Assembly: GCF_000971975.1 (NCBI RefSeq)
Contig: NZ_LAQO01000022.1
Location: 98,727 to 162,726 of the forward strand
DNA: 64,000 nucleotides
Source: Paenibacillus algorifonticola
GTDB lineage: Bacteria; Bacillota; Bacilli; Paenibacillales; Paenibacillaceae
Direction: 5' to 3'
The translations under genes and the position numbers were made by a program. Under the pieces are notes generated by a model that saw only the letters and a list, made by a program, of their open reading frames with translations, did no database searches and had not been told where the DNA came from. Every line of letters starts with the position of its first letter. Position 1 is the first letter of the stretch. This document shows positions 16,683 to 25,574 of this stretch, piece by piece.

Positions 16683-17468
16683 ATGAACCGAGAACAGTTG
16701 TTAGCATTATTCACGAAGGAGCAGCGAATTGATATAGCCTTTCCGGGCTACCGTCGCGAGACGGACGGCGGAGTCATCCGGCAAATCGCGCTCGAAAATG
16801 ATAGCGAAGGCGGCTTCATTCTTTATACGGAGTTGAACGAAGATAACGTTGATGAAGCCATTGCAGCGCAGTTGGCCTATTTCCGCGAGCTAGGGCAGTC
16901 GTTTGAGTGGAAGGTTTACAGCGATGACAAGCCTCGCAATCTCAAAGAGCGGTTGCTGGCTCATGGCTTCGATATCGGCGAAGAAGAGGCAATGATGGTT
17001 ATTCAGCTTGCGGAAGGACATGAGCTGCTGCAGTGTGAAATTTCACCAGCCATCCGCCCTGTCACGGATGCGGCAGGCATTGATGCATTGGTAGTGCTGG
17101 AAGAAGCGGTGTGGGGAGTTTCGCATATCGAGCATGGCGAGCGATTAAAGCAGGATTTGCAGGATGAGCAAATTGGGCTGCGCATTTATGCCGCTTATGC
17201 CGGAGACAAAATGGTCAGCGCCGCCTGGATGTATTTGCACGAGGGAACGTCCTTCGCAAGCATTTGGGGCGGATCAACGCTTGCGGAATACCGTGGCAAA
17301 GGGTATTATACAGCGCTGCTGGCTGTCCGTGCGCAGGCTGCCTGGCAGGCGGGCTTTCGTTTGATGACGGTAGATGCAAGTCCAATGAGCCGTCCGATTT
17401 TGGCGAAAAGAGGCTTTGAGCTGCTCGCCTATACGTGGCCGTGCATGTCGCCTGCGCATAATATTTAA
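16683..17468 (+). CDS. GNAT family N-acetyltransferase (two-lobed)
   Basis: 261 residues. The C-terminal half (about 130-255) is a GNAT domain with the acetyl-CoA loop AEYRGKGYYTALLAVRAQAA and the closing PMSRPILAKRGFELLAYTWP. The N-terminal half appears to be a degenerate GNAT lobe without the pyrophosphate loop, an arrangement found in several Bacillales acetyltransferases. GAAGGAGCTGGCG lies directly before ATG 16683. The acceptor is not predictable. Confidence 0.85.
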   Translation: MNREQLLALFTKEQRIDIAFPGYRRETDGGVIRQIALENDSEGGFILYTELNEDNVDEAIAAQLAYFRELGQSFEWKVYSDDKPRNLKERLLAHGFDIGEEEAMMVIQLAEGHELLQCEISPAIRPVTDAAGIDALVVLEEAVWGVSHIEHGERLKQDLQDEQIGLRIYAAYAGDKMVSAAWMYLHEGTSFASIWGGSTLAEYRGKGYYTALLAVRAQAAWQAGFRLMTVDASPMSRPILAKRGFELLAYTWPCMSPAHNI

Positions 17469-17542
17469 TCTGGGTTGTTACTTGTAATAATGATACAATG
17501 GACAAAGCTATAGCGAATAATGGGAAGATGCGGGAGGACGAA

Positions 17543-17911
17543 ATGACGACTTTATTGCTGCTCGGCAGTATCAATATGTTTTTATCGGTTATGCTCGGCG
17601 CATTCGGCGCGCATGCTTTGAAGAAGAAGCTTTCCGCTGACATGCTGGCTATTTTTCAGACGGGGGTGCAATACCAGATTGCCCATGCGCTGGGCTTGCT
17701 GCTTGCCGGTATTTTAGCAGGCGGCCTATTGACGAGCGGGCTCGTCGTAACCGCAGGCTGGTTTCTATTTGCTGGTATTATTTTATTCAGCGGCAGCCTT
17801 TACGCACTTAGCTTGAGCGGTGTGAAGAAGCTGGGCGCTATTACTCCGCTGGGCGGACTGTGTTTTTTGATCGGCTGGGCCATCCTGACGGTTGCGATTA
17901 TTCAAGGCTAG
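17543..17911 (+). CDS. DUF423 membrane protein (YwdK-like)
   Basis: 122 residues with four membrane helices. The N-terminus (NMFLSVMLGAFGAHALKKKL) is the DUF423 signature, followed by QTGVQYQIAHALGLL, and the C-terminus has the PLGGLCFLIGWAIL block. ATG 17543 with GGGAGGA upstream gives the family start; an upstream in-frame ATG (17498) adds residues not seen in relatives. No biochemical role is established for the family. Confidence 0.88.
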   Translation: MTTLLLLGSINMFLSVMLGAFGAHALKKKLSADMLAIFQTGVQYQIAHALGLLLAGILAGGLLTSGLVVTAGWFLFAGIILFSGSLYALSLSGVKKLGAITPLGGLCFLIGWAILTVAIIQG

Positions 17912-17928
17912 CTGCATAGCCGCAGAGA

Positions 17929-17962
17929 ACGAGAGAGCTTGCCACAGGCAGGCTCTTTGGTC
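17929..17962 (+). terminator. Terminator-like hairpin
   Basis: AGAGCTTGCC against GGCAGGCTCT around a short loop, followed by TTTGGTCATTTT. The T-run is weak. Confidence 0.5.
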
Positions 17963-17994
17963 ATTTTGCTGAAGGGTTGGGGGGAAGTTCGTTT

Positions 17995-18177
17995 ATGTTT
18001 ACGGGATGGCGCCTTTCGGTGCTGGGACTAGTCATTGTGGGGACGACAGCTGTCGTGGCACCACTGTTCAAACTAATGGAGTTCGGCAAAACGATTCCAT
18101 TGTTCATTTTATTTGCATTGTTTATCGGCTGTATGGAGCTGATGGAATGGATCAAACGGCGCAATCGAAGACGCTAA
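17995..18177 (+). CDS. Small membrane protein, 60 residues
   Basis: ATG 17995 with a G-rich ribosome site at 17979-17984. Two hydrophobic segments (SVLGLVIVGTTAVVAPL and TIPLFILFALFIGCMEL) and a strongly basic tail IKRRNRRR suggest a two-helix membrane protein with its C-terminus in the cytoplasm. No family recognised. It precedes a DUF441 gene by 71 bases. Confidence 0.65.
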   Translation: MFTGWRLSVLGLVIVGTTAVVAPLFKLMEFGKTIPLFILFALFIGCMELMEWIKRRNRRR

Positions 18178-18248
18178 TCATTGCAAGGTGTAACAGAGCC
18201 TTACAAATAACAAACGACCGCTTATTAAGAGAAAGGGGAATTCAGCAA

Positions 18249-18698
18249 ATGCCGCAAATTGACACGCCATCTGTCCTGCTGCTTTTTTTCGCACTGCTGG
18301 GCATATTGAGCAAAAACAACTCCATCACCATCGCTGCCGTATTTCTGCTGCTTCTCCGGGTAACGAATGTACATCAGGCTTTCCCATGGATCGAGAAGCA
18401 CGGGCTGACTTTGGGCATCATCATATTGACGATTGGCATTCTCGCGCCGCTGGCGAGCGGGACGATCAGTATGAAATCGATCTATGAATCGTTTCTCCAT
18501 TGGAAGTCGCTAGCGGCCATCGTCGTCGGCGTGATGGTTGCTTATTTGGGCGGACGCGGTTTTCATCTGATGTCCAGCCAGCCGACGATCGTAACCGGGC
18601 TGATTATCGGCACCATTATCGGAGTTGCTTTTTTTAAAGGCGTTCCGGTCGGTCCGCTTATTGCGGCGGGACTGCTGTCGCTGCTGATTAGCAAGTGA
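18249..18698 (+). CDS. DUF441/UPF0756 membrane protein
   Basis: 149 residues, five or so membrane helices. The segments LLGILSKNNSITIAA, LTLGIIILTIGILAPLASG and GVAFFKGVPVGPLIAAG identify the UPF0756 (YtwI/YeaL) family of unknown function. Start ATG 18249 has AGAAAGGGGAA upstream; a longer frame from 18006 is spurious and overlaps the previous gene. Its stop overlaps the end of a GNAT remnant on the other strand. Confidence 0.88.
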   Translation: MPQIDTPSVLLLFFALLGILSKNNSITIAAVFLLLLRVTNVHQAFPWIEKHGLTLGIIILTIGILAPLASGTISMKSIYESFLHWKSLAAIVVGVMVAYLGGRGFHLMSSQPTIVTGLIIGTIIGVAFFKGVPVGPLIAAGLLSLLISK

Positions 18699-18840
18699 GG
18701 GTGAGCCATTCTTCTTGCAGAATGGCGTAATAATATTCGTCCCACCAATCGTGGGCGCCATTAGGAATACATTTTTTGAAAAAGCCTTCCCGGCGCATGC
18801 CGATTTTCTCCATCACACGGTAGGAGGGAGCTTTGTGAAA
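18688..18840 (-). pseudogene. GNAT (RimJ/RimL-type) acetyltransferase, C-terminal remnant
   Basis: On the minus strand, 50 codons ending in TAA (18690-18688) read as the C-terminal end of a RimJ/RimL-like acetyltransferase: SYRVMEKIGMRREGFFKKC, then DWWDEYYYAILQEEW. An in-frame stop lies immediately upstream (18843-18841) and is followed by a terminator hairpin, so the N-terminal two thirds are gone and nothing can start translation here. Confidence 0.8.
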
Positions 18841-18847
18841 TTACAAT

Positions 18848-18895
18848 AAGCACGCCAGCCCCGCCTGAGAAAGGTGTAAGCTGGCGTGCTTTTTT
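18848..18895 (+). terminator. Rho-independent terminator
   Basis: Stem AAGCACGCCAGC/GCTGGCGTGCTT with TTTTTT after it on the plus strand; it ends the DUF441 transcript. It sits exactly where the GNAT remnant is cut, and on the minus strand may also serve the cupin gene. Confidence 0.85.
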
Positions 18896-18932
18896 AGTGC
18901 GCTCCCAAGGGAGTGCGGAAGGGAAGCCGTCG

Positions 18933-19601
18933 TTACCTTTGCAGCTCCTGCTCTTGCTCCTGCTCCTGCTCCTGATCCAAAGCTTGCGGTGGCGGATTGC
19001 CAATTCGCCATTGTACGCCTTGCGCTGCTCCGTGGCCGTAGCCGCCGTAGCCGCTTGCGCCAGCTTGGGCATTGACGCACGCTGGTCCGATAATAGTCGT
19101 ATTTTGAATCGGCGACAGCACATGTGCGAGCTGCCTTGCATCGACGCAATAGGCGAGCTGGAATACTTCCTTTGGCGTAATGCGGAGCACATCTGAGCCG
19201 AATACCGTTTGTGGGCAGCGGTCGTCAAAAATCGTAATAAAGTGTGTATGCTCACTACACGCAATAATCCAGTGCCACCAGCCCATTGGAATGTATACCG
19301 CCTGATGGTCGCACAACCGGTAAGTAAGCAGCTGCTTCGTAAAAGGATTCAAAATCGAAACGACAATTTCGCCGTGTGTGACGAATACAAGCTCCGTCGT
19401 ATTGGGATGCCAATGCGGCTCAACGATATGATTTTTGGTCATATGCGCATCGAAAAACGACGTGCTTTTTAGCACAGGCAATTCGTGTGCAGTTAATTGG
19501 TTTAAGTAGTTGCAGGAGTCTTTATGAAATAAGGGGGCGCAATTGACATCGTAAAACAAATTTAATGCGGGTGATGCGAGGTCTACATATTCTGTACTCA
19601 T
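18933..19601 (-). CDS. Cupin domain protein with Gln/Glu-rich C-terminal tail
   Basis: 222 residues. A germin-like cupin core lies at about residues 50-130: EPHWHPNTTELVFVTHGE carries the His-x-His...Glu metal ligands and IPMGWWHWIIA the second-motif His. The C-terminus becomes Gly-rich (GASGYGGYGHGAAQG) and ends in a four-fold Gln-Glu repeat encoded by a hexanucleotide repeat at 18943-18973. Cupins of this size with Gly-rich tails occur among spore-associated proteins of Bacillales; that role is only inferred. It is transcribed opposite to both neighbours. Confidence 0.85.
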   Translation of the reverse strand: MSTEYVDLASPALNLFYDVNCAPLFHKDSCNYLNQLTAHELPVLKSTSFFDAHMTKNHIVEPHWHPNTTELVFVTHGEIVVSILNPFTKQLLTYRLCDHQAVYIPMGWWHWIIACSEHTHFITIFDDRCPQTVFGSDVLRITPKEVFQLAYCVDARQLAHVLSPIQNTTIIGPACVNAQAGASGYGGYGHGAAQGVQWRIGNPPPQALDQEQEQEQEQELQR

Positions 19602-19802
19602 GATCGGCCTGCCTTTCTGAAATCCCAGTTTTTCCAGCAGTGTATGCAGCTGCCCAGACGGAGGTGAAGAGCTGGCGCGGAAGTCAGTTCAATCGGTGTC
19701 TCACGAAATCAGAATATAGTCCATTAGAACAAGTGTATCGTGAATTGGCTCTCCCGCTCCCAGGCGCTAAAGTTAAAGCATCAAAGCAAGGGAGGAATCA
19801 CG

Positions 19803-22800
19803 TTGGAGCAGCAAGTGAAGATTTGGGAAGAGACGGTTTCCATACCGACATACGGCATAGGCAAACCAGAGCGAAATCCGATGTTTTTAGAAAAAAGGGT
19901 GTATCAAGGCAGCTCGGGTCGGGTTTATCCGCATCCCGTTATTGATAAAATCGAAAATGAAAAACAACCTCAGCCTTACAAGCTCATCATTCTCGAAAAT
20001 GAATATGTACGCATCGAAATCATGCCAGAGCTGGGCGGGCGCATTTATCGGGCGCTGGATAAAACGAATGACTATGATTTCGTTTATTACAACAAGGTCA
20101 TCAAGCCTGCGCTGGTTGGGCTTGCGGGACCGTGGATTTCCGGTGGCATTGAGTTCAACTGGCCGCAGCATCATCGTCCAAACACCTATGGACCTGTAGA
20201 ATATCGTCTGGCTGAAAATAAAGACGGCAGCAGGGCGGTGTGGGTCAGCGAAATTGACCGCATGTATGGAACGAAGGTAACGGCAGGCTTCACGCTGTAT
20301 CCCGGCAAGGCTTATTTGGAAATTTCCGCACAGCTGTACAACCGTACGCCGCAGCCGCAAACTTTTTTATGGTGGGCGAATCCGGCGGTTGCGGTTAATG
20401 AGCATACGCAGTCGGTATTTCCCCCTGACGTGACAGCGGTGTTCGACCATGGCAAGCGGGACGTAAGCCGTTTTCCAATTGCTACAGGCACGTATTATAA
20501 AATGGATTATTCCGCTGGCGTTGATATTTCCCGCTATCGCAACATTCCCGTGCCAACCTCTTATATGGCTTACAAATCCGATTATAATTTTGTAGGGGGC
20601 TATGACCACGGGGTGCAGGCGGGGCTGCTGCATGTGGCGAACCATCATATTTCCCCCGGCAAAAAGCAGTGGACTTGGGGAAATGGCGAGTTTGGGATTG
20701 CCTGGGATCGCAATCTGACCGATGAGGACGGACCGTATATTGAGCTGATGACGGGCGTGTATACGGACAATCAGCCGGATTTCACCTGGCTCCAGCCGTA
20801 TGAGGAGAAGTCCTTCAAGCAATATTTTATGCCCTACAAAAATGTTGGAGTCGTCAAAAATGCGTCCATCGACGCCGCTGTTAATTTGGAGATCGATGAG
20901 CAGGCGCGGGAAGCTGTCGCTTACGTTTATGCGACAGCTGTGTTCGAGGATGCCCAGATCGAACTGCGCGGGCGGGGGCGCAGCTATATTCAGGAGAAGG
21001 TGAAGCTGTCACCGACTGACACATTCAAGTCTATCGTCACTTTGGATGAAGAGGATCAGGCTTTTGACTTGAAGCTGTTGGTCCGTGATTCGGCAGGGAA
21101 GCTATTGATTTCTTACCAGCCAGCCAAGCCTTCGCTTGAGCAAATACCTGACGCGGCGAAGCCGCTTGAAGCGCCAGCTGCGCTCAAGACGAATGAGCAG
21201 CTGTATTTGGCCGGGCTCCATTTGGAGCAATATCGCCATGCAACCTTTGAGCCGGAGGCGTATTATTTGGAAGGGTTAAAGCGCGACGCTGGCGACAGCC
21301 GCATTAATGTCGCTTATGGCACGCTGCTGCTGCGGCGGGGAAAATTCCAGCAGGCGGAAGGATATTTCCGCACCGCCATTAAGTCGCTGACGTGGCGCAA
21401 CCCGAATCCGTATGACAGCGAGGCGCTTTATCAGCTTGGTGTTGCCTTGAAGCATCAGGGGAAGCTCGAAGAAGCGTTCACCGCTTTCTACAAGGCAACT
21501 TGGTCAGCGGCTTGGCAGGATGCCAGCTACTTCTCGCTGGCTCAGATCGCTTGCGCGGAAGGCGCGTTTGCGGATGCGCTGGAGCTGGTGGAGCGTTCCA
21601 TCGCGCGGAACGCCCGCAATTATAAAGCGCGCCATTTGAAGGCGGCGCTGCTGCGCAAGCAGGGACGCAGCGATGAGGCGATAGCCTTCGCGGCGGAGAC
21701 GCTCGGGCTCGATGTGGCCGATTTCGGATCGGCCAACGAGCGCTGCTTGGCGCTGGCTGCTGGGGGGCAGCAGCAGCTGGCGGATCAAGCGCATGCCGAG
21801 CTGATGCGGCTTATGCGCGGCGATGCGCACAATTATTTGAACTTAGCTGCCGACTATATCGGCAGCGGGCTGCATGAGGAAGCGATTGCGGTGCTTGCGT
21901 GCATCGTGACTTCACTAGAAGGCGCAGCGGCAGCGATCTATCCGATGCTGCCTTATACGCTTGCATATGCATATGAAGAGTCAGGCAATATGGAAGCCGC
22001 TGCTGCTTCGCGCCAAGCCGCGGAATCGGCTGCTCCACATTATTGCTTCCCGAACAGCTTGTTTGAGCTGCTGGTGTTGGAGCAAGCGATTGCGGCCAAT
22101 CCACAGGATGCGAAAGCGCATTATTATTTGGGCAATTTACTGTATGACAAGAAACGGCATAGCGATGCGATTGCCCATTGGGAAGCGTCGCGCGCAGCAG
22201 AGCCGAATTTTGCCACCGTACATCGCAACTTAGCGCTTGCCTACTACAATAAACGCGGCGACGAGGCAGCGGCGCTTGAAGCGCTGGAGCAGGCTTTCGC
22301 ACTCGATCAGGCCGACGCCCGCGTCTTCTATGAGCTGGATCAGCTGTATAAAAAGCTAGGGCATCCCGCTGAGCAGCGGCTTGTCAAGCTAGAACAGCAG
22401 CTGACACTTGTTGAGCTCCGCGACGACCTATACATCGAATATGTCACGCTGCTGAATGCGGCCCAGCAGCATGAGCAAGCGGCAGCGGCGCTAGCTACCC
22501 GCCAGTTCCATCCTTGGGAGGGCGGAGAAGGCAAGGTGACGGGGCAGCATGTGTTCACGCATGTGGAGCTTGCCAAACAGGCGCTGCAGCAGGGCGAAGC
22601 TTCACATGCCGTTCAACTGCTCAACACGGCGCTCGTCTATCCGGAGCATTATGGCGAAGGCAAGCTGCATGGCGCACAGGAAAACAATATTTATTATTAT
22701 TTAGGCTGTGCGTATGAAGCGCTGAATGAGCCGCACAGAGCGGAAGAATGCTTTAAGCAGGCTTCCCAAGGGCTGGAGGAGCCCGCAAGCGCGCTGTATT

Positions 22801-23147
22801 ACAATGACCAGCCGCCGGATATGATTTTTTATCAAGGGTTATCGTGGTTGAAGCTGGGTAACGAGCCAGAGGCAAAACGCCGCTTCCATAAGCTGCTCGA
22901 TTATGCGGAAAAGCATATTTTCGACCGGGTCGAATTTGATTATTTTGCCGTATCGCTGCCGGATTTCCTTGTGTTCGAGGATGATCTTAGCAAACGCAAC
23001 GAGATTCATTGCCGTTATATGATGGGGCTTGGTCTTCTCGGGCTGGGGGAGCGTGAACAGGCAGCGGAGCAGTTTGGCGCCGCCCTGCAATTGGACGGCA
23101 ATCACAGCGGAGCGCGCATTCATAGCTTACTGGCGTTATCCAATTAA
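19803..23147 (+). CDS. Large DUF5107 protein with tetratricopeptide repeats
   Basis: 1114 residues. Residues about 1-380 form a DUF5107 domain (galactose-mutarotase-like beta-sandwich; MPELGGRIYRALDKTNDYDF, then GLAGPWISGGIEFNWPQHH). From about residue 440 to the end there are many TPR units (for example EALYQLGVALKHQGKLEEAFTAFY without a break, and later AHYYLGNLLYDKKRHSDAI). No signal peptide, so cytoplasmic. TTG 19803 has AAGGGAGG at 19789-19796; an upstream GTG in frame at 19740 has none. DUF5107/TPR proteins are usually near carbohydrate genes, but here the gene is solitary. Function unknown; binding of a sugar or glycoconjugate is inferred from the fold. Confidence 0.88.
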   Translation: MEQQVKIWEETVSIPTYGIGKPERNPMFLEKRVYQGSSGRVYPHPVIDKIENEKQPQPYKLIILENEYVRIEIMPELGGRIYRALDKTNDYDFVYYNKVIKPALVGLAGPWISGGIEFNWPQHHRPNTYGPVEYRLAENKDGSRAVWVSEIDRMYGTKVTAGFTLYPGKAYLEISAQLYNRTPQPQTFLWWANPAVAVNEHTQSVFPPDVTAVFDHGKRDVSRFPIATGTYYKMDYSAGVDISRYRNIPVPTSYMAYKSDYNFVGGYDHGVQAGLLHVANHHISPGKKQWTWGNGEFGIAWDRNLTDEDGPYIELMTGVYTDNQPDFTWLQPYEEKSFKQYFMPYKNVGVVKNASIDAAVNLEIDEQAREAVAYVYATAVFEDAQIELRGRGRSYIQEKVKLSPTDTFKSIVTLDEEDQAFDLKLLVRDSAGKLLISYQPAKPSLEQIPDAAKPLEAPAALKTNEQLYLAGLHLEQYRHATFEPEAYYLEGLKRDAGDSRINVAYGTLLLRRGKFQQAEGYFRTAIKSLTWRNPNPYDSEALYQLGVALKHQGKLEEAFTAFYKATWSAAWQDASYFSLAQIACAEGAFADALELVERSIARNARNYKARHLKAALLRKQGRSDEAIAFAAETLGLDVADFGSANERCLALAAGGQQQLADQAHAELMRLMRGDAHNYLNLAADYIGSGLHEEAIAVLACIVTSLEGAAAAIYPMLPYTLAYAYEESGNMEAAAASRQAAESAAPHYCFPNSLFELLVLEQAIAANPQDAKAHYYLGNLLYDKKRHSDAIAHWEASRAAEPNFATVHRNLALAYYNKRGDEAAALEALEQAFALDQADARVFYELDQLYKKLGHPAEQRLVKLEQQLTLVELRDDLYIEYVTLLNAAQQHEQAAAALATRQFHPWEGGEGKVTGQHVFTHVELAKQALQQGEASHAVQLLNTALVYPEHYGEGKLHGAQENNIYYYLGCAYEALNEPHRAEECFKQASQGLEEPASALYYNDQPPDMIFYQGLSWLKLGNEPEAKRRFHKLLDYAEKHIFDRVEFDYFAVSLPDFLVFEDDLSKRNEIHCRYMMGLGLLGLGEREQAAEQFGAALQLDGNHSGARIHSLLALSN

Positions 23148-23229
23148 TCAGTGTCTATTAGTCAAAGCATGAAGCAGTTGTCAGATACGAGAGCTCAAGA
23201 CGATATGGAGAAGAAGTCGTATAAAAAGT

Positions 23230-23263
23230 TGAGCCGCTGTCCAAATAATGGACAGCGGTTTTT
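23230..23263 (+). terminator. Rho-independent terminator of the DUF5107 gene
   Basis: CCGCTGTCC/GGACAGCGG hairpin with loop AAATAAT, followed by seven T. The remainder up to 23452 is AT-rich and holds no gene that I can see. Confidence 0.85.
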
Positions 23264-23452
23264 TTGCCTTCCACTTAACCGTTTCTATTGATGTAGTAAG
23301 CATTATGGGAGTTGATAGAATTCTTTATTTTTCCATAAATATAAAAATGTATAAATTTTAAAGTTTATCTAAAAAATAGAACTTTAAAAACGCTTTATGA
23401 TTGTAAATGTTTCTATCCACCTATGGAGACTGAAATCAAGGAGAGTGCACCT

Positions 23453-24749
23453 GTGTCAGACCTGAACGTAAAGGAATTAAATCGCAAGCTTGAGGATTTG
23501 TTTGTAAACCCCCTTCATGCTGAAATTGAACTTGGAAATTTAGAATCGGAACCTTTTTCTCTAGAAGACGTGTAGAAGCCTTTAGTCAGTATGATGGGCC
23601 AGTTGATCCGTATGATCCGAGCATTCTTTCGAGTGGGAATAGAAAACTTGGATCAGAAGATATTAGCAAGCTGGAAAATGGCCGCAGGGACATAAGGGAC
23701 AAATTCGATCTTTATCTCAAAAATCCGAAAAAAGCGGTAGACCTGCTTGGTAATGATACGGAATGGAGAGAGTCGAATGAGCCGGAAAATTTGAATGATT
23801 CCCAACGAGAAAATAATTTTCACGGATCAGGCCATAGGGCTGTTGTGAATTTGTCTGTTGCAGCCTCATCTGTAGAGGATGAAATAATGGGAGATCCGGC
23901 AACCGCCTGCCGTCACCCGTTCTTTTGGCGCTGGCACAAGGAAGTTGATAATCTTTATGACGAATTTCTTCAGCGAATGCCGGTTAATGCTTTCGGAGGC
24001 GGACCCGAGATAAGAATAAATAAAATTATTTTGTGCAGGGAAGATGGTCTGTCATCAGTAGGAGACTTGCAGCAGATTGGAAAAGAGGCTTTCGCCGATT
24101 GGGAAGCAGCTTTCCAGGATGGACCGTTTGAAGGTGGAGGAGCCACCATTACAACTACGGATGAGCTTCAAACGGTTTACAAATGTATGATCAAATTAAA
24201 TATTTGACACATAAGGGTTTTGCTTATTTTTTACGTGTAGAAAACGTATCCTCGCGTGATATCGAATCGACAGTCCGTATTTTTATTGCGCCTGAGCAAA
24301 ATCAAGAGGACTACCGCTCATGGATTGAAATAGATAAGTTTGTCGCCAAGCCTTCCCCTGGTAAAAATGTCATTTATCAGAATTCTAAAGAGTCTTCTGT
24401 TATTCAAAAACCAGCAGCATTAGAGCCTAACCCTGAAAGAACACAAGGAGAAAGCGGCTGTCAGTGTGGTTGGCCTTATACGCTGCTGCTGCCCCGCGGC
24501 AATGAGGAGGGAATGCCGTATGTGATGATGGTTATGCTGACAGATTGGAATGAAGATAGGGTGAGGGAGAGCACATGCGGCTCAATCAGCTTCTGCGGTG
24601 TAACGAATCAAAATCAGCCGTATCCAGACAGCAGAGCGTTGGGCTATCCTTTTGACCGTCCAATTGCGGGAATTGCAAATACACTAATCACCAATCCCCA
24701 TATGGCGACACGTGCCTTTAAAATCCGGCATTTGGGTACGGAGGGATAG
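23453..24749 (+). pseudogene. Arthropod prophenoloxidase/hemocyanin-like type-3 copper protein, frameshifted and internally deleted
   Basis: Three frames together spell a prophenoloxidase-like protein. Frame from GTG 23453 (AAGGAGA upstream): RKLEDLFVNPLHAEIELG, resembling the phenoloxidase N-terminus. Next frame (to 24207): the CuB site, HGSGH (His codons 23821 and 23833), then MGDPATACRHPFFWRWHKEVD with the third His at 23935. Third frame (24183-24749): the C-terminal Ig-like domain, with VRIFIAP, EIDKF, ESSV, CGWPYTLLLPRG, FCGV, LGYPFDRP. Frame changes coincide with T5 (23554-23558) and A3 (24181-24183). The CuA region (expected HHWHWH-type motif) is missing; about 430 codons remain against nearly 700 in intact relatives. 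Probably non-functional. Confidence 0.85.
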
Positions 24750-24751
24750 AG

Positions 24752-25497
24752 TTGCGAGTCGATATCGTTCGATCAGACGATAATGCTGGGCTTGGAAGGC
24801 TGCGGGAGTGTTTAAAACGAGCTTTAGATAACCAAAGCAACTATCCACGTGGTCGGAATGGTTGGCAGGAGATCCGAGAATACCTTCGTATATCAAACGA
24901 AAAAAAGACCATGCGCTGTATATTAATGGTGTTCGGGTATTAAGCCTGAAGGCTGGTGCTGACATTCCTGGTGCTGCTGCATTCCTGTCCCAGAGGATCG
25001 TTGATTTATCGGCAATTCCGGAGCCCAAGGGCAGACGAAGGTGGTCTTATCGTTTCTTTACATCTGTCATACCGGGAATAGCGCTCATTGTGCTGCCCAA
25101 ATGCGCGATTTGCGGCTCCGCTTATATGGGACTGTTTGAGATTATTGGTCTAGGTGTTGGGAGGGGGCTGGAACGTCCCTGGCTATTGCCGCTTATGGCT
25201 CTAATGATGATGGCAACAGTCGCTGCAACGGCATATCGTGCGCGTGAACGCAATGGATATGGCCCGGTTGCTCTGGCATTCGTTTCGTCCGCGTTGATGA
25301 TTGCGGGCAAGTTTAACGATAGTCGTGCGGAGCTTTATTTTGGAGGGGGCGTACTGATCGGGGCTACAGCATGGAACGCCATTGCTTTGCATAAACTTTC
25401 AGCTTTCCAATATCAAATAAAACAAAGGTGGGTAAATCTATTTCATTTTCTAGTGAAGACTTTAAACTTGCTGCAACGCAAATCTACCCTGAAGTAA
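24752..25497 (+). pseudogene. MerC-like membrane protein with thioredoxin-like N-terminus, frameshifted
   Basis: TTG 24752 lies 3 bases after the phenoloxidase-like gene, with GGAGG (24740-24744) inside that gene, so the two were translationally coupled. Codons 1-50 (VDIVRSDDNAGLGRLRECL) look like a thioredoxin-like strand-helix; then the frame must shift at A7 (24900-24906) to continue as DHALYINGVRVL and a four-helix membrane part with PGIALIVLPKCAICGSAYMG, the Cys-x-x-Cys-bearing first helix of MerC-like proteins. About 248 residues when repaired. A metal-delivery partner for the copper protein is inferred from the arrangement and the CxxC. Confidence 0.7.
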
Positions 25498-25574
25498 TTT
25501 ACTGAATCTGCTGGCTCTTAGCTTCCATTTGTCATACAATTGTTTCTGGTAATCTTATTTTCCAGAAGGAGTAT

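Noticed and set aside
18006..18698. Long 230-codon gene covering the small membrane ORF
   Set aside because: Only the part from ATG 18249 matches DUF441; the upstream part overlaps a better-supported ORF in another frame.
18761..19264. Arginine/serine-rich long frame on the minus strand over the cupin gene
   Set aside because: Out-of-frame shadow of the cupin gene and of its hexanucleotide repeat.
23554..24183. Programmed ribosomal frameshifting to explain the split phenoloxidase-like frames
   Set aside because: Two shifts plus a missing CuA region and a third shift in the partner fit decay or sequencing error better; the T5 and A3 sites are not classic slippery heptamers with a downstream structure that I could identify.
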